A program made the position numbers and the translations under genes. From assembly GCF_048771995.1 (NCBI RefSeq), contig NC_133037.1:997001-1061000 (forward strand): a stretch of 64,000 nt of DNA, read 5' to 3'. The stretch comes from Taeniopygia guttata (lineage: Eukaryota > Chordata > Aves > Passeriformes > Estrildidae). Shown here in pieces: positions 9,629 through 21,900 of the stretch (within the stretch, counting starts at the first letter, position 1; every line of letters starts with the position of its first letter). The notes below the pieces were generated by a model. That model had not been told where the DNA came from. It searched no databases and saw only the letters and a list, made by a program, of their open reading frames with translations.

Positions 9629-12600
9629 GGAAAGCCTCAAGCTGCCAGACCCTGCACACAGCCCAGCCCAGCACCACTGGGGTATTTCCAAACACATCCC
9701 ACTGAGGCACCATCAACAGGCTGTGAGAGCAGCCCCAGCCACACAGCCAACACGGCACTGGGCAGTCAAAATCAATATTCACTTAGGAATCTCTGAGATA
9801 AGTAACGCTGGAAATGCTGTCGTGGAATTTATGGATAAATATCCAGGCTTTTGCTCATTAGACCTAACAACTGCCGGGCCGGGTTCTCAGCTGCCTCAGT
9901 ATTGCTGCAATAACATCAGTGATACAATGGTGATGCTGTAAATTATTGCCAGTGTTTTCCACACATCAAAACTATGTTTTTATTGCTGAGAAATGATAAA
10001 TATAATTCAGAGCTCTGCCTGTTTGGAAATTCCTGCATTAACTCTAGAATAAAACCCGTGCCCTGAGTAAAGGGCAACATCATATTTGGGTGTTGGGAGT
10101 CTCCTGCCACTCCTGAGAGTTTGCTGGACTGGAACTTTAACTTGGTACAAAAAGAAACCAGAGGATGCTGGAAGCTGTAGCAGGAGACAGATTTTGTGAT
10201 CAGCCTGCACACGTCTGTCACTGGCCTGGCTCAATGACTTTGTTATTTTCAGTGTAATTTGGTCATTTGAAGCTCAAGATCTACAAAATCATGGCCATGC
10301 CTGGGCTCTCCAGCTCCTCTGACAGACACTTCCAGCCAGCCCACGGCTCTGACTTCTCCTCCCCAGCCTGAGGATGCCAAGCACATCATCCTCTGTGCCT
10401 CAGCCCAATCCCCACTGACTGCCCCAGAAAACCACACAGAACAGTGGCAGCTGCAAAGGTGGGAGAGGAAATGCAACCAGCCAGGAAAACCCCATTGTCC
10501 AGGCTCTACAAACACTCCCGGCTGCACTCAGGTTCCCCTCTGAGAACAGAGTGAAAACATCTGAATTTTGGGTAATTCCCAATCCTGCCCTGCTCACCCA
10601 GGCAGCACTGAGGGGCAGGACCCAGCTGCCCTGTCCCAGAACACCCCAGGGACAAAGGGAATAATCCACATTTGAGTTATTGAGTTATCCACTTGGGTTA
10701 TCACCTCACCCCTGCCACCCCTGCAGAGCCACACACTCCTCACAGGGGCATTTCATCCCTGAAAAGTGGGAAATGGCTCCTCACAGGGGCATTTCATCCC
10801 TGAAAAGTGGGAAATGGCATCTTCTGAAGGCTCCACAATCTGCCACAGGGCTCTGACCACAGAACAAAAGATGCACTGAGATTTGCAGTGATGGTTTTTG
10901 GTCATCCAAAGTTACAATTTTAGTCAAGTATCACATAACTCATGGAGAATTTATAGGTATCACCACTGGGGAAACATTTCTCCACTGTCTCCCTGTCTTA
11001 AAATACAAGATGTCTGATCCAAAATCAGGGGAGAAATTATATCCTTTGCCACCTTCAGTTTTTTATGCTTTTTTTTTTTAGGAAAATCCCTTTACAAGTA
11101 GCAGCTCTGTTTTTCAAAGCGGGGTACTTGGAAGCAACAATGTTCTGCAATACAGAAAATATATCAAGGAATTTTCATAATGCACAATAAATTGATTTGG
11201 ATTTTCCCAACTAGGCAGATTTACACTCTTCTGATGACACAATGCCTGGAGAAAAATCTATATTATTGCCCTTTGGAGTGACCCCGTTACATCACTCCTG
11301 CTCAGAGCAGCAGTGTCTGCACAAGGAGGTGTCAGATGCCAGGATTTATTGGGAGAGGATGCCCAGGAACACAAGAGTGAGCTGTTAGCTTTTGTGTAAT
11401 GTCTAATTGAAAACTCTACCACGGCCCCGTAATTCAGGAGATTTATTTTGCACAGAGTCAAAAAAAGTTATTGACAAAGTGCTAATCAAGCAGGACCACG
11501 AGGTGGAGAAATGTCCACAGGTCTGGAAGATCCAAAGGGCAGCACTGGAGCTCAGCACCTCCCAAAGGGCAGAGGAATATTCAGCCCTTACAACACTGAA
11601 GTTCTTCCTCAAATCTACACTTGTTTAGTTTAAAACTAACACAAATTATGTTTAACCCCAAGTGAGTCACATCCATCTCCAATAGGAATTCAAGATACTT
11701 CCAAAAACAAAAGCTCATCTTTCTCTGGGGAAGTCTCCTGACTCAACTTCATTTAAACCTCCACATTTGCTATGGGCTCAACTAATTTTTCTTTGTTTCA
11801 GAAGGAAACAAAGCCTTGATTTCTTTTTTTTTTTATAATTCCAGCACCATATTCTGCCCTCCAGCAAGTCAAGGCAGGCTCTCCATGATCCCCGTGTTTA
11901 TTCCAAAACCATTCCCTATTATAACACATATTTAGATATTTTTCTTAACAACACGTTTCTTTCAGAAGTTCTGTAATTAAGTGAAAACAGATAAAACTGA
12001 CTGGTCTGGAAATTCCTCAAGATTTAGTGATTTTTGAGGATTGAAAGTTTTGAGCCATTTTCCAGTTGGATGATAAAATAATGAGCACAGAGACAGCTCC
12101 CTTCAAAATAGATTTCATCCATAGCTGCAGGTGTTGGAAAAATAAATAAATCAAGAGGGAAAATGTTTTTAAATAAATCCTGGGGAATTCAGAGCTCCCC
12201 AAATCATCTTCTCAGTGGTTTGAAGGAAAACCCCTGAGCTCCAACCTGCAGCTTTCCCAGACCCACAGCTCCCTGTGAGCCAAAAATCACATTTACCACA
12301 GGTTGAGCCCGCAATGGTCAAAGGTCCCGAGGACAAATTCCCCAAATGTCAGTGCCCCTGCCAGTCTGGGCAGGCACAGCTCCAGCAGGGAACCTTCCAT
12401 AGCTCTGCTCATTTATGCACTGAACAAGAATATTTGCCCAAAGCGAGCCAGCATCCAGAAAAACAAATCTGGGTGCACAAATTGGGGCGTGTGGGAGCAA
12501 GGAAGAGCAAATAGATCCAGTCAGCAGAAAGCCCAGGTCCAGAGAGGATGTGGCTTTTATCCACAGGAACTGAAATCCCCATAAAACAGGACAGAAAATG

Positions 12601-13854
12601 TTAATTCTTCGAGTAAAACGTAGCTATTTCTCAATAGTTATGTTTTACTCCAAGAGTAAAAGACAGCTGTGAATTGTGCCACAATCTGCAGCGTCAGTGA
12701 CAGGAATTACAACTCCAGCAGCTATATACTCATTTTTAATCATCAAAAAGAGATTTTAGTCATCTCCTCACAAGTCCCAGTGCTGTCAGCTTGTCCCATC
12801 ACAGCCTGACTCTGTTTTCAGTGGCTTCTCCATTATTTCAGCTCTTCCTCCCAAGCCCAAGCTGCAAATCTGCATTCTGCTGGGGGTGCCAGTTCAGTAT
12901 CTGCTCTGGACACAAGATTTTCAACTTCATGGGAATGCCCTGAGCCCTCAGAGCCGCCACAAGTACAAAAATACCCCCTGGAGGTGCTGCTCAGATTCAA
13001 ACCCTGCAGGAACCCTGCGCTGCTCAGAGCCTCAGACACATTTAAAACCATGTTTGGAACCCCTTTGGACCAGACTGATACAATTAATAAATGTGATGGG
13101 CCTGGTTTGATTGGAAATGGAATAATGAAATTAAATTAAATGAAATGCAAATTCATTCAGGGTGGAATGAATTTGGAAGATTTGGCTCCTGTGGGAGGTG
13201 CCAAACACCTTCATGGCTTTCCTTTAAAGGCTTTCCTTCAGCCACCCTGGTTTGGGCAGAGATTTAAACTTCTGACTGCCATCCCCATCACTGAAGTGTT
13301 TTACAGGCTTTGACTTTTCTCTGCCTTTTTTCATAACCCAGTGTGTGGCTTCCCCACAGAGTCCTGTGTGGCCTGAGCCAATAAATCTTCATTATTGAGA
13401 CACTGATACTCAGCTACAAGCACCTTCCAGGGAGAAAAAAAACCCTTATTGCCACTGACAGAAAGGATGGCTGGCAGAGCATGATTTAAGGTAATGAGCA
13501 CGATTAAGAGCCACAATTAGACAACAGAATATTAAAGGAGAAACATGAACGTATAGCAAATAAATGCATGGCTGCAGCAGAGCTGATCCTCCCAGGTCAC
13601 AGGCTGAGTGACTCCCACAAAAGTCTGTCATGGAGAAGAACCTGGGCAAAGCCTCTTTTGGGGGGAAAACACCTTTGCAAATGCAGGATGAGCAGATTGC
13701 ACCTCTCTGAGGAGAGACTTGGTGGCACTGAGAGCCCAGGGGTGACTGAGCCAACAAAAAGAGAAATGCGAGATGTTAGAACCCAGGAGAGCTCGGGGCT
13801 GGGGAGGAGGAGACACAAAATGTGTTGGGAACAGCCCTGGGGAAGAAATGATGA
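9629..13854. other. Unannotated unique sequence
   Basis: Apart from the tandem duplication at 10.7 kb, no gene or mobile element was recognised in these 4.2 kb. There are short T-runs near 11070 and 11824. ORFs stay under about 105 codons and none has family features. Confidence 0.4.
10736..10817. repeat. 41-bp perfect tandem duplication
   Basis: Positions 10736-10776 and 10777-10817 are identical 41-base copies placed head to tail. The lack of any mismatch suggests a very recent event, or possibly an assembly artefact. Confidence 0.92.
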
Positions 13855-14205
13855 TGTCTGATTCAATCCAGAAGGCTGAATGATTTCTTTATTTTAACTA
13901 TGCTAAAATACATCAATATACTATATAAAAGGAGGATACTAAAACTACATCCTACTTTCTCTGACTCCATCTCTAACCCTAACACAACTTGTGCCCCTCT
14001 CTGAGAGCCCAGCCCCAGGTGGGTTGGATTGGCCATCAGCTCAAACAACCCTCACCAGAATCCAACCAAGCATCACCCCAGGGAAACAATTCTCCAAACA
14101 CATTCCACATGGGAAAACAAGGAGCAGAAATAGAAATTGTTTTCTCTTTCTTTCCTCTGTGCTCCTCTATGAAACATCCTGAGAGAGAAGAGTGTGCCTG
14201 GCACA
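13855..14205 (-). mobile_element. Solitary ERV-like LTR, reverse strand
   Basis: Read on the reverse strand, this begins near TGTGCC, ends near GACA, and carries a TATATAG promoter-like motif, an AATAAA signal and the layout of a passerine LTR that I recognise from other songbird sequence by overall pattern. The plus strand shows the distinctive ACTATATAAAAGGAGG stretch and the CAGGTGGGTTGGATTGGCC stretch. No internal retroviral region adjoins it. A clear target-site duplication was not found, so ends are approximate and the family (ERVK or ERV1-like) is unsettled. Confidence 0.62.
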
Positions 14206-16984
14206 CTCCTATGAGCACCTTGCACTTCCCTTTTCCAACCTCACCAAGCCCAGAAGCTCCTGCAGACCCCACACAGCCCTGCAGACCCCCACCCTAAATG
14301 CAGCAAACCTTTTCTGAGGCAGCACAAAGCCCACAGCCCCCAGGGCAGCAGCAGCAATCAGCAGAAAGGAGATTCTCCTTGACCCAAGTAGAACATTCCT
14401 CTCCACCCCCCAGGAATCCAATTCCAGCCCCAGAGAGACTCAATTCTACTGCTCCTGTCTGGAGTTAGCTGTTCTTCAGAGGCAACAACAAGAATTTCTG
14501 TTAAATACCAGGAACTCAGAAGTAAAAGAGCAGGAAACCAAGCATGCTTTACGTGGAATGGGAATTTGCAATTAAAAAAGTTCAATGCTATTACACATCA
14601 TTTTTCCAACAGGCAGCAACACAAAGAGCTCAATTTTCAATCTCGTGTATAATTTTGTACATCTTTGCCCAAGACAGATGAATTTCAGTGTATGCAAGGA
14701 TTGCATGGATGATCAAGGAGTGGGAACAGAGGCTGAGATTAAAACAAAATTGCTTATTTAGCCTGGGAACTTAGCTAGATTTGGTGCCAGCAAATAAATA
14801 AGGGAAGAAACAGTTCTACTGTAAGACAAAGCTGCACAAAGGAAAAAGTGAACTGCCTGAAAACCAAGGTGGATAAAACAAGGTTTTTAACAATGACAAA
14901 AATTAAGTTCTGGAGTAAAATCTCCAATTCCAGGGAGGAGGAATGGAGTGAAGAAGTTCCATGGTCCACCTTGCTCCAGTCCTGCCTTGTTGCTGCTGTT
15001 TGCACACCTGGAGGGTTCTTACTGAGGCTTTTCAATGCCTCCTCTTGAATTCCCTGTTTGCTGCTGGAGTTTGGTGCAGAGAGAGCCCCAAACCCAGAGC
15101 CCAGCCTGGTGAAATGCCAAACTCACAGAACAAGCTCCAAACTGGAAGGGCTTTGAGAAAACGTGCCACACCTGGAAAAAGCCCAGCCCCAGAGGGCAGG
15201 AGCCCCTGGCAGGGACCAGGTGAGAGCCCCTGGCAGGGACCAGGGGATGCTCAGAGCCCGTGGCTGCAGTTCAATTCAGCAAATTCTGCTCCTGCTTCAG
15301 CAGCCCCTGGCCAGGAGCTCTGCTCTCCTCCAAATCCATATTCCTACACTGGGTTATTTAAAATAGAAGTCCCTGTGACAAGCCTGAGTCAGCCAGGGCA
15401 CAGGGATAAAACTTTATAGAAAGACATCAAAGACATTGCTGCCTCTTGTGTTAAGACAGCAAACCAACACAACAGAGCTCTCCAAAGAGAAAAAAAATAC
15501 ATTGTACTACAATAAAATAGATTTAAAACATACAAATAAAGCTACCTGCTTGTTATCTTCACTCTGCTCACACCTTCTGTTCATTCCAGCAGCCTCCAGA
15601 GGCCCAGAACAGCCTTTTTGTGACTTCAGGGTGCTGGTCAGAGCCCTCCTGACCACAGAGAAACCCCAAACTGCAGCTGAGCATCCCTGGGCTGCCCTGC
15701 CTCCCCTCCTCCCAGGTCAGCAGACCCCAGCCCCACCTCTCAGCCCCTGATTTGCCACCCCACAGTTGCAGAATAAATGGTGATAAAGCTGGGGCAGCTG
15801 CAGGGCCAGCTCGTGTCACAGATGTCCAGCCCCCAGGGCTGCAGGAGCTCCTGGTGCCCAAATCAGAAACAGAATAATATTTTATTTACAAAATAGCCAC
15901 AAAACAGCTGTGCTGGAAAAATTCATAAAAGCAGCACCTTAAAAATGATAAACCTTCCCCTGTGATTCTGGGATGAATTAAGGACTTTCCAGTCCTCAGC
16001 AGAGAAGTTTCCCACACACGAGCTGTGCCAGGCAGGGACACGATGTCCCTCAGCCCTGGGAGCACTCAGCCACCTCATAAAACCTCTCCAGTTCCAGAAT
16101 CACAGGGCTGGAAGTGCCTCTGCTGCTGCTTTTTGAAAGCCAACAAATACTGACTGGGCTCCAGACTGTTTTAGGTGTGATAAAGCAGAGATGCAAGCCA
16201 GAAATTTGCGTGGCTTCATATTAATCAAGCTGGGCATAAACCCAGGGAGTTTTCTTACCTGGACACATAAAAACCCCACAGAATTCCCATTCATCTCTGT
16301 GCTTCTTATGAGATATTTGCTTTACTGCCTTCCCCTCCTTTCCTGCTCCAACAGCAGCCTTCCATGGTTTAATTACAGCTAAATTTTTTACCTTGCAGCT
16401 GACTTTTTCAAAGCCCCACAGAAATCCTCCCTGCACAACAGCAGAAAAATTCCGGGGTTCACTGGGGTTTTTTTTCTATATTACAGGAATGGAAATTAAA
16501 TGTTCAGGGCAATCCTGCAAATCTCCTTTAGAGCTGCTGTGGGGTTAACGTGAAGCTCTGACAAGTATTTGCACAGGCTGGGAAATGCTGTGATGGGAAC
16601 TGAATTCCCAGGTGGTCCCGGCTCATCTGCAGCACTCCCAGAGATCTCTCAATTGACACCTTGAAAAATGATGATGATCTGCTACAACTTGGCTTAATTA
16701 ATTGAACTGTTCAGCCCCCTCCTCCCCCACGTTAAACACCTGATGTGCAGAGTCAGTAACTGGATAATTACAGTGGGGGAGCAGGGACACGAGGCAGAGG
16801 GCAGGAAAACACAAGGGAGCGATTTTTGTTTAAAAATTCAGCCATCCATTGCAGAGAGCCCTGGATAAATTGAACACATAAACCCCATTTTTGCTGTGTC
16901 CAACAAACAAAAGCATCTAGAGGGGATTTTTCTATGGAAGAGAGCAATATTCTGCAATGTCACTTCAATGGCTTCCCAGCGCCA
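14206..16984. other. Unannotated unique sequence
   Basis: No coding region or sizeable repeat was recognised. A 24-bp double at 15201-15245 is listed separately. A weak CR1-like scrap (AATCACAGGGCTGGAAG, about 16097-16113) is too short to call. Confidence 0.4.
15201..15245. repeat. 24-bp tandem duplication
   Basis: The motif AGCCCCTGGCAGGGACCAGG occurs at 15201 and again at 15225, giving about 1.9 copies of a 24-base unit. Confidence 0.8.
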
Positions 16985-17195
16985 GAGGGCAGGGCTGGGT
17001 GGGATATTGGGAATTAGGAATTGTTCCCTGAGGGGGTGGCGAGGGGCTGCAATTCCTGGAGATGCTGTGGATCCCTGGCAGTGCCCAGGCCAGGCTGGAG
17101 CACCTGGGACAGTGGGAGGTGTCCCTGCCATGGCAGGGGTGGCACTGATGGGATCTGGGGTCCCTCCCACCCAAACCATTCCATGGTGCTGTGAC
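16985..17195 (+). mobile_element. CR1 LINE 3' end fragment
   Basis: This reads in the sense direction: ATTGTTCCCTG, then GATCCCTGGCAGTGCCC, CTGGGACAGTGGGAGG, TGTCCCTGCCATGGCAGG and finally CCCAAACCATTCCATGG. It is a 5'-truncated 3' UTR piece of about 210 bases. A short segment before the GATCCCTGG block differs from the other copies of the subfamily in this window. Confidence 0.85.
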
Positions 17196-17414
17196 ATCAA
17201 GGCCTCAGTGTGGAGCTCCATTAATATTTTTTCCTCTTCTCCCCAGATGGGCTGAACTGGGATTTCAAACCATGCTCAGAAATACCAAATTCTGGGGCTT
17301 TCCAAGCAGATCCCTCACTGCTGCCCTGGGATCCAGGACTCTGTGATCCCTTTGAAGCCTTCCTGTTTCTAACAGAGTCCAAATTCACCTTCCAGGATGC
17401 AAAGGCTTGGGATG
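17196..17414. other. Short unannotated gap
   Basis: Unique-looking sequence between a CR1 tail and an LTR. Nothing was recognised. Confidence 0.4.
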
Positions 17415-17760
17415 GTGTTGTTCTGATTTTTAAAAGTGTTAAGATTTCTTTTATAGTTCTTTTGAAAGTTTTGAAGTTCTCATAAAACTCCTTCAGCCTT
17501 TTGATAATGTTTACATATTTCTACTGGAGTTCTCACACTGTTCATGTAAATAGTAATTATTTTGCATTTTTCTTTGTGGGAGGAGAGAATTGATGGGCTG
17601 TTGGATTCACCAGTGTGGCTGGAGAGGTGGCAATTCCATCCTCCAATCCACAGTCACCTTTAGAATTCTATAAATACCAGATGTTTGAATAAAACTGGGT
17701 CTTTTTTCTCCTTTGAATTTACCAAGTTTCTGTGTGCTCATTTCGTGTCCAATAGCGACA
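17415..17760 (+). mobile_element. Solitary ERV-like LTR, forward strand
   Basis: An AT-rich upstream part is followed by TATAAATA (17669-17676), AATAAA (17688-17693), a T-rich stretch and an end near AATAGCGACA. This is the usual LTR order of promoter, polyadenylation signal and short U5. The polyadenylation signal lies only 12 bases past the TATA box, compact but known in some LTR families. No internal region or second LTR was found. Ends are approximate. Confidence 0.58.
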
Positions 17761-18896
17761 TCAAACTTTCCAAAGAACTAGAAAAGAAAACTTGACACTT
17801 TTAAGAATGAAGGCAGCGGGATGGTACCCTGATGAGTCTGGAGCCCTGGGGCAGCATCCTGCTCTCAGCAAATCCCAAATCCCTTGCAGGGATTTACTGC
17901 AGGCCCAGCTGAGGCTGCTGCCCACGACGTGCAAGGAGCAAATCTGCAGACCCCAGCAGTGATTTATTATCTCCAGCCACGCCAGACCCACGGAGACAAA
18001 GGAGGTGATGTGATATTGCTGTGCCCAAAGCACTCCAGCCCTGTTTGTGCTCTGGCCACCACGAGCACAGCCCCTAAATCACAGAGGTGTTGTTTAGTCC
18101 TCAGCAGCCTCTGCAGGGGGAATTTGATCCTTTTTTTGCAGCTGAAAGGCGGATAACAGATGATTCCTGCGCTGAGGAGGTTCCATCCACAGCAAACCTG
18201 CTGCAGGAGGAGTCCCTGCTCTCTCAGGCTCCAGCAGCAGCTCTCGTGGCTCTCCCTGTGCTTGTAGAACATGAATTACAGCAAAAAATCAGCTTAAGAG
18301 CCGGGCTTGGTGCTGTGTACAACTAATTTATCAATGCTCCTAACACTCACATCATTCTTTGTACTCTTCCCAGCTCTGGAACATCTTGATATGCCTGAAG
18401 TGAATATGAAATCCTGTCTTCTAGATAACCTGCATTTATTTAAATTTCTGTGTCTCTTTTGTCTGGCACCTTTCCCAAACAAACAGATAAACCACGAATG
18501 TGTCAGGGAATCAAATCCCAGCAGCAGGATGTGCTCAGGAAATGCCTGGTGTGTGATTGCCCATCACAGCAGCTCCCAGCTGTGCCAGCTGTGTGCATCC
18601 CTCCAGCCCGATGGGAGCAGCCAAACTCCTCCAGGGAGCAAAGACTGAAGGTGAAGGCCTGGCAGGAGCCCTGGGGTGGTGCCATTTGGTGCCTCTTGGC
18701 AGGGCTGGAGCAGAGGGAAGTGAGAGGCAATCACAGCTTGAGGGGCTTTGCTGCACAGGGGATCCTTTCCCTGCCTCAGGAGCTTCCAAACTGAGCCTGA
18801 GTGAGCCCGAGAGCACAGCAACCTCCCTGCTGGTGCAACCGGGGTGCTGCCTTGGCCAGGGGAACCCCTGTGCTGGCCGTGGGCACACAGAGCTGG
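17761..18896. other. Unannotated unique sequence
   Basis: No repeat or coding feature was recognised. GC content rises toward the minisatellite that begins near 18897. Confidence 0.4.
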
Positions 18897-19222
18897 GGGA
18901 TCCCCATCCCAGCACGATCCCGGCAAAATCCCAGCAAAATCCTGGCAAAATCCCATCCCAATCCCAGAACAATCCCAGCAAAATTCCATCCTGATCCCAG
19001 CAAAATCTCATCCCAATCCATTCCCAATCCCAGCACAATCCCAGCACAATCCCAGCAAAATCCCAGCACAATCCCAGCACAATCCCATCCCAATCCCAGC
19101 ACAATCCCATCCCAATCCCAGCAAAATTCCATCCTGATCCCAGCACAATACCAGCACAACCCCATCCTGATCCCAGCACAATCCCAGCACAATCCCATCC
19201 CCATCCCAGCAAAATCCCATCT
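18897..19222. repeat. 11-bp minisatellite, about 29 units
   Basis: A head-to-tail array built from 11-base units of two main types, AATCCCAGCAC and AATCCCATCCC, with scattered substitutions. Eleven is not a multiple of three and the unit lacks stops in most frames. The array therefore stays open in several frames on both strands and yields spurious proteins rich in repeated W-D-G or N-P-S patterns. No gene is implied. Confidence 0.93.
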
Positions 19223-19232
19223 GTTTTGGGGA

Positions 19233-19348
19233 TCTAAAATCCCAGACTGGTTTGGGTAGGAAAAGAGGAGCAGGGTCTAAAATCCCAGACTGGTTTGGGT
19301 AGGAAAAGAGGAGCAGGGTCTAAAATCCCAGACTGGTTTGGGTAGGAA
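19233..19348. repeat. 43-bp array made from a CR1 end
   Basis: Units start at 19233, 19276 and 19319; the first two are full length and the third runs into a CR1 tail. Each contains TCTAAAATCCCAGACTGG and the GTTTGGGTAGG motif, the antisense CR1 terminus. The array therefore arose by amplifying the end of the CR1 copy with its flank. Confidence 0.9.
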
Positions 19349-19400
19349 GGGCCCTTAAATCCCATCTCATTCCAAGCCCACGGGCACCCTTCTAGCTCCC
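19319..19400 (-). mobile_element. CR1 LINE 3' end fragment
   Basis: The third 43-bp unit continues into GGAAGGGCCCTTAAATCCC and CATTCCAAGCCCACGGGCA, antisense CR1 3' sequence. Only about 80 bases are kept. It is the probable parent of the neighbouring array. Confidence 0.7.
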
Positions 19401-20587
19401 AGAGAGGACTGGAATGGAGAAGTTTCCTTCCCTTCCCTTCCCAGGCAATCCTGCAGCACTTTCCAAGCAGAACTTTGGCTGATGTTGCTGCTGTCACATG
19501 AAAACCAGCTTGAACTTTTTTTTGCCTCTTAGGCAGAATAATCGGTGCCTTCAAACTGGCAAAGGAAACAGAGCCAGGGGGAGATGGGAAGGAAGGGATG
19601 TGGGAGCTGGGAGAACAGCATTAATTACACACAGCCTGACAGGTGGAGGAGAAAATTCTACACCGCTCAAAAGGTAAAGAATTAAGAGATGATGGAAAGC
19701 AGGGAAAAGTGATAATTTCTTTGAGCTGTTTAAAGAGTTTACCAAGCTCTTGCTGGAGCTCTGTGTGTCAGAAAGAGATGGAAAACAATCCAGGACAAGA
19801 GAGAAATCTAGAAAACGCACAGATGTGGAATTCAGGAGAAATGGAGCAGATAAAAGGCAAAAAATAAGGGTGTAAAGGGTATTTGAAACTATTTCAGATG
19901 TCAAAATTAGCTGGAGATCCTTGAGAATCCAAGGAAAAGGTCTCCACATCTGGAGATAATCTGGCCCTCACCTGTTAGGGAGGGGTAAGGTACAAAAACC
20001 ACCTGTGAGTATTTCAACCCAATATTTCAGTTTAAAAATCCAACAGGCACAAACCAATGTTATTTGTGAGAAAGGGCCAATGTGAAAACGTCCTGAACTG
20101 GCAGAACACAAAGCTGAAATACTCTTTTCATTCCAAAATATAAAGGAAGAAACTTAAAATTCAAACTTGATACAATCAAATGCCATGAAATACCCAACAA
20201 ATGGAACCTATTGCTTGCAGGAAAAGCAGCAATAAAGAAATAAAGCCACTCACCTCAGTTTGGGCAGGGAAAGTTTCTGAAGTGTTTTGCAGGACAGGAA
20301 AACAATTTCACTCAGATACTCCTGAGGGAAAGCAGGAGAAAACTGGATATTCAGTTTATAAAAGCAAGAAAAGAACACATTGTGATGTTACTTTTGGCTA
20401 TGAGAGACAGAAATGAGAGCAGGGCCAGACTCGGAGCAGCTCCCAGGCTCGTCCCACTTCTTGTGAGTGATATGGAGGGAGATAAGTGAAGCCATTGAAA
20501 GCCTTTTACATCAACAGGGAAATGTCCAGGTCCAAAAGAAAGGGTTTGGAACGTGAGATGTGGCAAATTAAAAAACCTCCACTGTGA
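19401..20587. other. Unannotated unique sequence
   Basis: Mostly purine-rich unique sequence with no element or gene recognised. Confidence 0.4.
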
Positions 20588-20660
20588 GTGAGCAGGGAAC
20601 CCCAGAAGGTTTGGGTTGGGAGAGACCCTAAATCCCATCAGTGCCACCCCTGCCCCAGCT
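20588..20660 (-). mobile_element. CR1 LINE 3' end fragment
   Basis: Antisense landmarks GGTTTGGGTTGGGAGAGACC and AAATCCCATCAGTGCCACC are present in order over about 70 bases. Confidence 0.75.
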
Positions 20661-21759
20661 GCTCTGGTAACCCTATTTCCCCTATATTTTGTCTAAACCC
20701 CCCATTTAGGCTGCATTTGTCCCAAACTGGAGTGGCAGTGCTCCTGTGTGAGCAGGGAAATGAATTCACACAAACATCCATCACAGAGATGGAGAGAGAG
20801 TTACCACTGGTATTTTGGGAAAGGGAGCTGCTAAATGACTCAGGGTGGAGAAGGGCTATAAAAAGCAATCAAAAAGATTGTGCAAGGATCCCTGGATAGT
20901 TTAAAACAAATATTTTAACTCCGCTCTATTTTGAAAGTGTCTTAAAATAATGTGAGAGTGGATATTTTTATGGTGAAAGCAATGGCACATCCTGCTAATC
21001 CAAGCTATTTGTATGCAGACAGGATGCCAATCTTGTGCATTACGGATTTGGGAATGTCCTTCCAGCTCTGGTTTATTTAACTCCTTCTGTGCTCCCCTAA
21101 GAAGATCCAGAACACATCCACTGTGGTTTGCTCCCAGAGTTATTCCAGCCTTTCAGCCTGGTGTTCCAGCCCCACAGTGGCAGGAATACTCACCATCTCC
21201 CAGGGTGGATAAAGACCATTTCCAACATTTAAGAACTCCACATCTGCAAGGAGCCACTTGGAAAAGCTCTAAATAAAACAGAAAAACTCTGGAAGAACTG
21301 GAACTTGGGCAGCCAGAGGGGTGTGCTGGTTCCCACACCCATGTGTTTTCCCAGCTATTTGAATTTCTGTTTGATTTCCCATCTCCCTTTGACTTCCCTG
21401 CTCCTGCTCCTCTCTCTGTTTCTCTCCTGTATCCTGGAATCTGTGTGCCAGGCCTGACACACTCCAGATGAGAGACAGGAAAGTTCTCTGCTGCTCTCCA
21501 GATTTGTCACGGACCAGCAGCACTTCTGGCATTACAAAAGGGATCATAGAGATGGCGAAAAAGGGGGATGAAATACAGCTTGGAAGTAGGATAAAGGAGC
21601 CTTGTTTTAGCAAGGGAGAAAAGAAGTAAAGTTGTAGGCAGAGAGAAAGGAAAGTGGATGAGCACCGTGATTCCTGGAAAATGAGCAGGATGTGATTGGA
21701 ACAAATCATACAGACCAGGAGGAGAACAGAAGGATTAAACTGTGTTTCTTCACTGAAAG
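20661..21759. other. Unannotated unique sequence
   Basis: No element was recognised. The reverse strand is open for 250 codons from 22021 down to 21269. That frame runs antisense through a CR1 tail and has no recognisable domain, so it is not called as a gene. Confidence 0.4.
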
Positions 21760-21900
21760 GTTTGTCCAGGGCAGTGGGGAGTCCCCATCCCTGGAGAGGT
21801 TTAAAGGTTGTGAATGTGGCACTTGGGGACATGGGGCAGCAGCTGGACTCGATGAGCCCAGGGCTTGGCCAATCTGAATGATCCTGGGATACAGGATATT
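21760..21900 (+). mobile_element. CR1 LINE 3' end fragment
   Basis: Sense-direction landmarks of an older CR1 type: CCAGGGCAGTGG, GTCCCCATCCCTGGAGAGG, TGTGGCACTTGGGGACATG and CTGGACTCGATGA. The copy ends in a decayed tail near GATCCTGGGATACAG. Confidence 0.75.

Noticed and set aside
16097-16125. Possible CR1 terminus
   Set aside because: Only about 17 bases match, too few to separate from chance.
16390-16428. 39-base reverse-strand micro-exon candidate
   Set aside because: The acceptor and the GTAAAA donor are only moderate, and such a short open interval is expected often by chance.
18535-19212. 225-codon reverse frame and overlapping frames
   Set aside because: They are generated by the 11-bp minisatellite, which lacks stops and repeats the same peptide in every frame.
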